64,000 bases of DNA from Arion vulgaris (taxonomy: Eukaryota; Mollusca; Gastropoda; Stylommatophora; Arionidae). Numbering within the stretch: position 1 is the stretch's first letter; each line of letters starts with the position of its first letter. Below, piece by piece: positions 56,757 through 64,000 of this stretch. The translations under genes and the position numbers were made by a program. A model generated the notes under the pieces. That model searched no databases and had not been told where the DNA came from. It was given only the letters and a program-made list of their open reading frames with translations. Where the stretch lies: contig CM036753.1 in NCBI GenBank assembly GCA_020796225.1, positions 76,931,865 through 76,995,864 of the forward strand, read 5' to 3'.

Positions 56757-57126
56757 TACAAATCATATTTTGATTACAGACTGAGAAATAGCAACGTATA
56801 CATTTCCATATCCAAATGCGTCTACCATCATACAATTTGTGGTGAAGTTAAGACACCCTGGGGTCTAATGGTGACCGAAGGGAGGACTAACTGTTGCATA
56901 TTGTATCCAAGTTCACGATTGCACATAAAGGGCAACACACTTAATTACTTGACCTATCAAGTTAATATGGAGATACACCTATGAATATAATTGACATGGA
57001 CAAATTCTAGGTATACTGTAAAATCTAAAATTTGAGCCCCCGTATTTGCAATTGTCATAAAAGATCAAAGGAATTCGCCGATGTGCAAAATCCGTAGCAT
57101 CTATGGACTACTGGTTAGCTTTATTT

Positions 57127-57232
57127 TAGCGTCATGGATATTCTAAGGCTGCATGCAAAAATCACTGAGATCCAACAGGTAGTTTTCGAGAAAATCAATT
57201 TCAAACGTGCTCACGAATTAATGGACAGACTA
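57127..57232 (-). repeat. Right terminal inverted repeat, 106 bp
   Basis: It is the reverse complement of the left repeat and ends ATGGACAGACTA next to the TA duplication. Confidence 0.93.
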
Positions 57233-57339
57233 TAGTAGTGACGTTATCATAGCATTAAGAACTTGAGCGGAAAATAATAATCGTTATCAAAGTCTGTATG
57301 TATTGTGCTGTGACTTTCGTCGCTTTGTTGTATTGTTTG

Positions 57340-57440
57340 CTTGATAAAGGCCTTGTTGGTCGAAACGTTGCTATGTATTGTCATTGTTGTTGTATTTTGC
57401 AAAACTACCGTACTTTGTGATTACGCGTTTCGCCGAAAGT
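57340..57440 (+). repeat. Dispersed repeat, inverse of 29.71-29.84 kb
   Basis: It contains TTGGTCGAAACGTTGCTATG, TTGTTGTATTTTGCAAA and GTACTTTGTGATTACGCGTT in the same order as the reverse complement of 29,715-29,840. It is unclassified. Confidence 0.65.
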
Positions 57441-57523
57441 AACAACATGATCACGTGACCGGAAACGTCGTGAAAACATGGATAAACATTTTCGGCGATT
57501 TATATGCAGAATGACCATGTGTG

Positions 57524-57775
57524 TTAAGTTGGGAATGTGATTATAGAAAGGAACAAATAGTTCAATTTGATAATTTTATCCTCTTCGTATCTATGAAAGC
57601 CACCTTCTTGCCAAATTTCAAGTCCGTAGGATGTCCAGATATCTCCAAACAATTGGGACAGACATACAATTCCATTCAACTTTGTCTTATATATGTATAG
57701 ATATGCTACGTTGTCTTCTGTTTCATCTGTACTTTCACCATTCTCCAGGACGTGGAAAATGTGTTCTTTAGCCAC
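57524..57775 (-). other. Open frame of unknown status
   Basis: An 83-codon minus-strand frame (MAKEHIFHVLENGESTDETE...LFGDIWTSYGLEIWQEGGFH). Composition is more protein-like than most frames in the window. No splice sites, family motif or repeat partner is recognised, so it is listed only as a candidate exon or gene relic. Confidence 0.25.
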
Positions 57776-57825
57776 ATTATAAAATTATCATTTACTTCAG
57801 TTTCTTTTAGTCTACCGACATCAAA

Positions 57826-58250
57826 TTTCTTCGTCTCTCTTGACCACAACATCAAATCTATTTGTCTCTCTTGACCACAACATCAAATCTCTTCGTCTCT
57901 CTTGACCACAACATTAAATCTCTTCGTCTCTCTTGACCACAACATTAAATCTCTTCGTCTCTCTTGACCACAACATTAAATCTCTTCATCTTCCTTGACC
58001 ACAACATTAAATCTCTTCGTCTCTCTTGACCACATCAAATCTCTTCATCTTCCTTGACCACAACATCAAATCTCTGTTTTCTTGACCACAACATCAAATT
58101 TTTCGTCTCTCTTGACCACAACATTAAATCTCTTCATCTCTCTTGACCACAACATTAAATCTCTTCATCTCTCTTGACCACAACATTAAATGTCTTGTTT
58201 CTCTTGACACAACATTAAATGTCTTCTCTCTCTTGACCACAACATTAAGC
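57826..58250 (-). repeat. Tandem array, 31 bp, about 14 units
   Basis: TTGACCACAACATTAAATCT then CTTCGTCTCTC repeats. It directly abuts the LINE endonuclease fragment on its right and is in frame with the endonuclease reading for a while (NVVVKRE, NVVSRET), so the frame runs on falsely into the array. Confidence 0.9.
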
Positions 58251-58800
58251 AATGAGCGTCGTCTGTGTCTATTTATCATCAGGTGATCTATATGGTTTTT
58301 ATCGCTGCCATTATTGCATGTTAGTTTATGCATGCCCAGATGTTGAAATAGGGTAACTTCTATAACGAGATTGTTTATGTTGCAAAAGTTCACTAAACGT
58401 TCCCCATTATCACTCCTCACACCACGTCCATGTTTTCCCATAGCTCTGTAGCTGAGTTGTCTAGTCTGTCTTCTGCATTAAGGTCTCTCATAACAATTAA
58501 TAACATCATGACATGATGATTTGTCTAACTCTGCTTGCAGATTTTCATAGTACAAATCCTTCTCTGCATCTTCACTATCATTAGTTGGTGCGTAGAATTC
58601 TATAATGGTGATATTGTATGCCTACCCTTTAATATGATCTTGATCGGCTACTGTTGATAGGTTTCCATTCAAGTAAGCACTTTTCCGCACCTTTCTTTAT
58701 GATGACCTTCTACCCCTTCGTTGTGTTGGTCATCTCCTTGTCCGGAATAAATAACTATTTCAACAGGTCACTTGGAAAGGGAGAACCTAAAATGATCCCC
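58251..58800 (-). pseudogene. LINE endonuclease domain
   Basis: On the minus strand from 58,800: VEIVIYSGQGDDQHNEGVEG, then CGKVLT, IILKGRHT, then IIEFYAPTNDSEDAEKDLYY (the YAPT segment), QAELDKSS, MGKHGRGVRSDNGERLVNFC, and KNHIDHLMINRHRRRSLLNV (the IDH box). These are AP-type endonuclease motifs of a LINE ORF2. Frame breaks occur near 58,440-58,500 and 58,620. The catalytic region between YAPT and MGKHG is damaged. RT is not attached. Confidence 0.85.
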
Positions 58801-58984
58801 CGGTCCTCCAAGCTGGAAGCAGTACTAACAACTCTGTAACATAATGCATTATATCTTTATAGAAACTTCACAGAAAATAAATGTTCTCGATGGCAAGTGG
58901 ACTTACAGACTGTCACTGTTAGAATGAATATGCGTTAATTGTAGCGTATGTTGTGTGGTATGATTCCACAAATTAAGCTGAAGA

Positions 58985-59455
58985 GGAAGACAAAAGTCTT
59001 TTGTGTTTGAAGTCTCAGGCAATGAAATACCTGGGATTGCAGTTTGATCGAAGACTTCATTTTACAGAACACATAGACTGTGTGGTAATGAAGGCTAATC
59101 TTTTTCTCTTATACCAGGATCTGGTTATGTCTGTGGTTGAGTATGCTCTGTCTATCCTGACGCTCAGCTATGTACAGATGGAAAGAATACAGAATGAGGC
59201 TGTGCGCATCATACTAGGGTGAAGCGTTACCTTTTTTTGATTATCCAAATACGGAAGACAGAATAAAGATGTGTAGCGCATGGGTCTACTTCCGAGTCAA
59301 TGCTGACACACAGTATACGCTGCCCATGGAAATAAGGAGAGAAAATGTATATCAGTTTTTAAAATCGTTGATGGGTCAGGCCGAGAACTGTATTCAACCT
59401 GGGGACCTATCTGCTGGGCACCATTACTACAACACCCAAAGATCAAGATGGAAGT
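58985..59455 (+). pseudogene. Jockey-like LINE: RT C-terminal part
   Basis: SQAMKYLGLQFDRRLHFTEH, then YQDLVMSVVEYALSILTLSY, RIQNEAVRIILG, and after a frame change AWVYFRVNADTQYTLPMEIR and MGQAENCIQ. It is the same family as 24,904-25,555. The continuation is found at 60,000 after an intervening LINE. Confidence 0.8.
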
Positions 59456-59960
59456 GAAAAGACAGAAGATAAAAAGTATTTTCTTACCAACACTTTGTTA
59501 CCAGTGCCAAACTTGGTCTCTTACAGCAACACATCACAGACAGCTCACCACGTGTGAAATGAAATGCGTGAGGAAGTGCAGTGGGGGTCACCAGGAAAGA
59601 CAGACTAAGAAATGAGGACATCAGAAGCAGAGTGGGCATAACTTCATGCACCGAATACATCGAAAGACAACAAATGCAGTGGTTTGGACATTTAATGAGA
59701 ATGAAATACAATCAACCACCAATAACAGCATACAATAAAATGAGATCGGGTACTAGAGCTAAGGGAAGACTAAGAAAAAGATGGATGGATAATATCAAGA
59801 CCACACTACATAAACACGGATATAACACAAAAAGGGCGACTCATCTAGCCCTAGAAAGCAAATGAAAGCTCCCTTCCCGACGCTTAACGACAAGAGTGGA
59901 CAGCCAACTACATCTTCCACCTGGGAATAGACAATAGAAGAATGGATACAAGTGCTAACG
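59456..59960 (+). mobile_element. LINE ORF2 C-terminal end between Jockey-like halves
   Basis: Frames read LLPVPNLVSYSNTSQTAHHV, then VTRKDRLRNEDIRSRVGITS, IERQQMQWFGHLMRMKYNQP, TRAKGRLRKRWMDNIKTTLH and RATHLALESK, stopping at 59,863. The 3' sequence GCTCCCTTCCCGACGCTTAA...AAGAGTGGACAGCC matches 32,060-32,110. It lies between two colinear parts of a Jockey-like LINE, so it inserted into it; I could not define a target duplication. Confidence 0.75.
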
Positions 59961-59999
59961 GGAATTAATACAACATTTTCAGTATGTTTCAGAAGGCAG

Positions 60000-60640
60000 A
60001 CAGAAAATACCAAGTGGACGTGGAGGCAGAAGTTCAGGCGTTGATTTCTGGAACTTGTCTGAGGACGACGTGAATATTTACAAAGAGGGTCAGTGGTTTG
60101 GCTCATGCTAAGCTGATGAGTTTTCACCGTTCAAGTCGGAAGGGATGTTGTGAAGGAACACGGTGTTGATTTTGCCGTGACTACAAGTAGTCTCATATGG
60201 AGATCACGACAGTAACTAAAGCATTGGCCTGGCTAGAGTAAGAGACTTTTATCCATGCATTTTTCTCTGTGAGTATTCTCAGGACGATTGAGATAGGCTG
60301 GGCTCAAAGTAAATGGTAGCAGTCTCTGAAGAAGAGGTCAATGCTGGCAATAGGTTTCTTTTTGTGTCAAGGCATGCATGTGTAAATGGGAATGAACGCA
60401 CTGACAGGCATATGGGTATGGCTGCTGAAGAAAGCGGTTGAACAATATACCAGGCTAATATTCTGAATTCCTTAAGGAAAAGAAGACATGTAAACGATTC
60501 AAGGAATGGTGGTGAATCTGCAACCCTAACCAGACTGCAAGAATACCAAATCAAATGTGTTGTAGTTAAACAAGAGCTCTGTACTGGAAGTCAAAGAAGA
60601 AGAATAAACCAACATACAACTGATGTTGTTTGTTGTTACA
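60000..60640 (+). pseudogene. Jockey-like LINE: RNase H part
   Basis: Blocks in changing frames: VDVEAEVQALISGTC, VNIYKEGSVVW (the place of YTDGS), VKEHGVDFAVTTSSL, MEITTVTKALAWLE, IEIGWAQSKWQQSLKKRS, VSRHACVNGNERTDRH (HxxVxGNExxD box), ANILNSLRKRRHVNDSRNGG, TLTRLQEYQIKC and QRRRINQHTTD. It is the counterpart of 23,165-24,184 and equally inactive. The last codons (RRRINQHTTD...) run into a tandem array made from them. Confidence 0.75.
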
Positions 60641-60952
60641 TGCTGAGAGGTAGAGATCTAAGCACTTATAAACTAACATACAACTGATGTTGTTTGTTGT
60701 TACATGCTGAGAGGTAGAGATCTAAACTAATGTTGTTTGTTGTTACATGCTGAGAGGAAGAGATCTAAGCACTTATAAACTAACATACAACTGATGTTGT
60801 TTGTTGTTACATGCTGAGAGGTAGAGATCTAAGCACTTATAAACTAACATACAACTGATGTTGTTTGTTGTTACATGCTGAGAGGAGAGATCTAAACTAA
60901 TGTTGTTTGTTGTTACATGCTGAGAGGAAGAGATCTAAGCACTTATAAACTA
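60608..60952 (+). repeat. Tandem array derived from a LINE 3' coding end
   Basis: The unit of about 64 bp, AACTAACATACAACTGATGT, TGTTTGTTGTTACATGCTGA, GAGGTAGAGATCTAAGCACT, TATA, occurs about six times. Two units are about 45 bp, lacking the middle. The first unit is the in-frame continuation of the RNase H fragment (NQHTTDVVCCYMLRGRDLST), so the array grew from LINE sequence. Confidence 0.9.
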
Positions 60953-60954
60953 AT

Positions 60955-61598
60955 AGGTTCGATGGATATGCAGTGATGATGATTGACTAAACTAAAACCC
61001 TACAAATGGTTTCATTAACTACAAATCATACCAATTATGCAAATGTTGTTGTATTGTGAATATAAACAACAATTTATTGAACTGTATTCACATTTACTAC
61101 TTTCACTGAAACTAGTAAGTGTAAAAATCAACTAAAACAAACAATACAAAACGAAACAAAGCTAACCAAAAACATAATGAGCACAAAATCATACAGAACA
61201 AACAAAATCAGAATGCAAAAGTCATATTAATTACACAAGGTTATTTGAAACATAAAAATCTCAAAAGTTTAAAAGAAAATGACTGATCATGACTAGAGAA
61301 AAATTCTTTGATCAAATGACTACCTACACTGAGAGAGTTGCTCAAGATCTTATGAAGAAGAAATGAGAAATGTGTCTGCAACCAAGTAAATTGTACTTTC
61401 TTGTCTAGCAGTTGAGTTATTGTATGCAGTGTTCAGTTTATAGAAACATGTCTCTGATGACATTACAATGAACCCCTGGAGTATTCTAGTGTTAAACTTT
61501 AGATTGTGGGTGAGATAAGTCTACAGAAAACTCTGCCACAACTAGACCTTCAATAGAAGTAGCAGATGCTGGGATCACCTGTGTTTGGACATGTCCAG
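60955..61598. other. No gene seen
   Basis: AT-rich sequence with no motif or repeat that I can support. Confidence 0.45.
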
Positions 61599-61599
61599 A

Positions 61600-61810
61600 T
61601 CCTCATCATGACATTCTATGCAAACACTGTCTGTGACGCCCATGGCGCTTAGGGCGGCAACAAATGCTCACCATTCCTATGTTCTTGGCCACCCTCTGTA
61701 TTGTTTTACATCTGTGATTCATTTCTTTCAGTTAATGTTCTACTGTGCTCCTTCAGGTCGCGTTGAGTCTCTATAGTTGTTGGTCTCGTGATACTCAACC
61801 TGACTTACAT
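61600..61810 (-). pseudogene. Probable LINE ORF2 C-terminal end
   Basis: In shifting minus frames: TERNESQM, RVAKNIGM, then ALSAMGVTDSVCIE and CHDEDLDMSKH. It matches the layout TxxNxSWNxIQRLAKNRxxWxxxVxALxxxGVTD of LINE tails and parallels 52,988-53,115. It is heavily decayed. Confidence 0.5.
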
Positions 61811-62398
61811 TAAAACCTCAAGACCAGGATTTTATTTCTCAGTTACATTGCTACTACAAACTTCTTAACTAGGAGGTTCCCACATATTTTACAAACCTGT
61901 ATTGTTCTTGTAAATGTCTAGTACATATTTCCCTCTCTGTTACAACAGTTCACATTTCAATAGCTCTAATTACTCAACAGAGGGCAAAATGAATCATGTA
62001 ACATATCTTCTTCTTTTGCATTCGCCCGCTGTGAATTCAGACGTAAGCCATAGCGTCTAGTAAGGCACTTCTGACTGATTTTTGCATGAAAGCCTACTTT
62101 CTACTTTACCGTTTGATTGGTGTCCCTCACCATGCATGCAGGCCTTGGCTGACTTCAGAGATACAATGTAGCATATCATTTCATATTATAGGTTTATCAA
62201 ATGTTAGCAATCACACAGTACTTGCAGTGTTAGTACTTAATTAATTGATAGAACCATCATCATTGCACTTCAGTGAGTAACCATGTGTGCTTTGATCTCT
62301 TTCTTACACAGGAATATCTCAGCTGCAGTGCATGAACTCTGTAGCACCAATGAGGCTCCCTGATGTAATTTTGAAGATGGTGAAGATATTTTTGACAA
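61811..62398. other. No gene seen
   Basis: There is an ATCTTCTTCTTTTGCATTCG stretch at 62,006 similar to (GAA)n retroelement tails, and otherwise nothing supportable. The minus frame at 62,260-62,469 has no motif. Confidence 0.4.
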
Positions 62399-62399
62399 A

Positions 62400-62695
62400 C
62401 TTTTATTTTAAAAAAAACTTTTCTAATGAATTTTGCCCGGGCAGTGGCTTTCCAGCCTGTTCTTCTCAATTTTGAACTGCCAAAATTCTTTTATGAGTTC
62501 AAATTGAACATGGGACCTATGTTTTATCATCCGTCTCCAATATGACTAGGAACTCAATCTCACCTACACTGTATCAGGGATCTCTAGAAATATATCCAGA
62601 TGGCTCCACGTGGGAGCAAACCTGGTACCTTTGTCACAAGAGACAAGCACTAACCTCTACGTCATAGAGACCCCTTGTTAGTATTTAGAGATAAG
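62400..62695 (-). repeat. Possible tRNA-derived repeat
   Basis: On the minus strand it starts GGTCTCTATGACGTAGAGGT then TAGTGC (box A-like), with CAGGTTTGCTCCCACG (weak box B) about 35 bases on. The body includes CCTAGTCATATTGGAGACGG and CCCATGTTCAATTTGAACTC. The last segments resemble damaged text at 5,630-5,730. Family membership is uncertain. Confidence 0.4.
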
Positions 62696-62884
62696 GTGGC
62701 CAGAAACTAGTGAAATATTTGTTGTTGATGAAGTCAAAATGAAACGCTCTTGTAGTGAAGGTTCTCTTTTGATTATACACACTGAAGTATTTAGGTTATA
62801 TCAGACACCAACATCTAGAATCTAGAACTATACAGAATCTAGGAGAGAACAGACTGGATGATACTTCTTTGTCCACTCCATATC

Positions 62885-63075
62885 GACCCACTTGTTAAAC
62901 CACTCTGTGATTTGTATGTGATCTGAGCCTAAGAGCGATTGTATGTTGTGTCAGTTATGCGCCTACAAGTAGGCCAGCACATCCAATTTCTGCAACGCTT
63001 TTTATTTACTAGAGTAGCTTCCTAGGCCCCTACATCAGTGTTCTCTTACGACTTGTCTTGTAGATGGAACAAAAT
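62885..63075 (-). repeat. SINE A
   Basis: Same order as 18,905-19,105: TTAAACCACTCTGTGATTTG, TGATCTGAGCCTAAGAGCGA, GTCAGTTATGCGCCTACAAG, TTTATTTACTAGAGTAGCTT, CCTACATCAGTG and CTTACGACTTGTCTTGTAGA. It is head-truncated and lacks a visible target duplication. Confidence 0.8.
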
Positions 63076-63354
63076 AACTCTAAATGTTGGAGCAGGGTTT
63101 CTGAAAATCAATAGCAATCAAATACAGATGTTAAAAGTATGTAAATAATATAGATTTGGTAACAGCACACACAAATGTGCACGGATTTATGAATGTTCAT
63201 GTTTAGTGAACACAGTATCATAGTATTTATTCAACTTCAAATCAAGATAAGAACAGAGACAGATAAGAACTGAGACAGAGAGAGCTATATGAGACCTTCT
63301 ATAATAAGCACAGTATCATGGTATTTATTCAACTTACTAACAAGATAAGAACCG

Positions 63355-63620
63355 AGACATCGCCCGAGTGGTTACCGGGGTCCACATTTGGGGTGTAAAG
63401 AATAGAATCACTGTTACCTGCCACGCATGTCGTAAGAGGTGATTAAAGAGGTTTGGCTGAAATCGGATGCATGTGTCCTATATGTGTAGAAGTCTATGCG
63501 TTTAGGGGCCTACCAAACCAATGTGCAACGTATACACGTTCCTGGCAAAGATCAAACATATCACAAAGAGTGATTAAAATTGGTCGTAAAGAACGAACGC
63601 GAAGAAGAAAAGAACCGATA
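63355..63620 (+). repeat. SINE B, most complete copy
   Basis: On the plus strand: GCCCGAGTGGTTACCGGGGT (box A-like, similar to class II tRNA D-arms), GTAAAGAATAGAATCACTGT, GCATGTCGTAAGAGGTGATT (core), CGGATGCATGTGTCC, TAGAAGTCTATGCGTTTAGG, GATCAAACATATCACAAAGA, GTGATTAAAATTGGTCGTAA, and an end GAACGAACGCGAAGAAGAAA. The frame across it is incidental. Siblings are at 35.25, 41.63 and (head only) 32.7 kb. Confidence 0.8.
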
Positions 63621-63679
63621 CAGAGAGCTATATTAGAAAATGTATAACATAACAAAGATGTCGTTTTGTCTTATCCACA

Positions 63680-63862
63680 TGTGCCATGAAGCGCCGTGGG
63701 GAGTTTCAGTTTTCTGTCCGGTGCCAGGTGTGTTGCATCTGTAGTTGTTAGTCTTTGATGTTGCAGAATATCTATGATATTATCTATCCATCTGGTTGTT
63801 GGTCTTCCTCTGTTTCCGGTTGTTATTCTCTTCCACCATATTTCTTTATATAAGTGTTGTGG
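63680..63862 (-). pseudogene. LINE ORF2 C-terminal end
   Basis: The minus frame reads WWKRITTGNRGRPTTRWIDN, then IIDILQHQRLTTTDATHLAP and DRKLKLPTALHG. GNRGRPxTRWIDNI...DATHLAxDR is the usual LINE tail. It is 5' truncated and abuts another LINE piece. Confidence 0.75.
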
Positions 63863-64000
63863 GGGAAATGTAGTGATCTTGTGTGTGCATGCACTTTGTA
63901 AGCTGTTATTTATTTTCTTAAGGTTGTTCTTGATGCTGTCGCTTCATCTTTAGCATGGTCTCCTCTTGCTCTGTACTTGCTATACATTTTCAGTTGTTAT
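63863..64000 (-). pseudogene. LINE ORF2 C-terminal end, cut by the window edge
   Basis: On the minus strand YSKYRARGDHAKDEA (shifted frame of ARGRPRKRW..) and SLQSA correspond to 53,413-53,560 (NARGKPRKRWSEGIENSLTK, SLQSALKQAHT). It continues beyond the window. Confidence 0.6.

Larger units (their letters stand above)
55755..57232 (+). mobile_element. DD82E-like Tc1/mariner-group transposon, internally deleted
   Basis: Identical 106-bp terminal inverted repeats (55,755-55,860 and 57,127-57,232) start TAGTCTGTCCATTAATTCGT. They are flanked by TA on each side (55,753-55,754 and 57,233-57,234), the target duplication of the IS630/Tc1/mariner superfamily. The interior is 1,266 bp and holds a broken transposase. 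The first catalytic D lies only about 140 bp from the left repeat, so the DNA-binding N-terminus is missing. I read no difference between the two inverted repeats, which points to recent mobilisation, presumably by a transposase made elsewhere. Confidence 0.92.

Noticed and set aside
1..64000. A prokaryotic-style operon, phage or defence system
   Set aside because: No dense coding, ribosome-binding sites or bacterial families. Coding content is transposon fragments plus one spliced gene.

Overview
This window is eukaryotic and comes from an invertebrate animal. It is AT-rich and intron-bearing, and it is packed with non-LTR retrotransposon (LINE) fragments, tRNA-derived SINEs, DNA transposon remnants, tandem arrays and (TA)n/(GA)n/(AC)n microsatellites. 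There are no operons and no dense coding. The Jockey-like LINEs with RNase H, and the SINE-rich landscape, fit a mollusc or another lophotrochozoan; this is inference, because nothing in the window fixes the species.

Bases 1 to about 17,040 are a poor consensus. Repeats that also occur in the clean part of the window appear here with stretches turned into homopolymer runs and with small indels (LINE ends near 0.4, 3.8 and 4.4 kb, a SINE near 10.8 kb, half of a LINE at 16.4-17.0 kb). Gene calls here cannot be trusted. The main structure is a satellite of about 43 bp at 11.2-13.8 kb. The quality switch falls inside one LINE, near 17,050.

From 17 to 27 kb there is a nest of dead transposons. 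It holds a hAT-type (DUF4371) transposase fragment split by a LINE end, several RT pieces, a tRNA-derived SINE with a perfect 13-bp target duplication, and a Jockey-like RT/RNase H element interrupted by a second LINE with a 9-bp target duplication. Two nonautonomous hAT-like elements (26,987-27,145 and 29,879-30,181) keep perfect 8-bp duplications. From 28 to 35 kb there is a run of tandem arrays plus SINEs.

The best evidence for a host gene is on the minus strand at 39.6-43.2 kb. Three exons with consensus splice sites and compatible phase end in a stop at 39,646. A possible 44-nt micro-exon lies upstream at 50.1 kb. The product is not recognised.

From 44 to 64 kb there are more LINE pieces, the best RT being at 44.15-45.55 kb. 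A 43-bp satellite (51.3-52.5 kb) sits beside a SINE whose tail it resembles. A tandem array at 54.6-55.3 kb is attached to an element with a Helitron-like end. A DNA transposon at 55,755-57,232 has identical 106-bp inverted repeats, TA duplications and a broken DDE transposase with about 82 residues between the second D and the E (DD82E-like). Further LINE endonuclease, RT and RNase H pieces follow, some of them amplified into tandem arrays.
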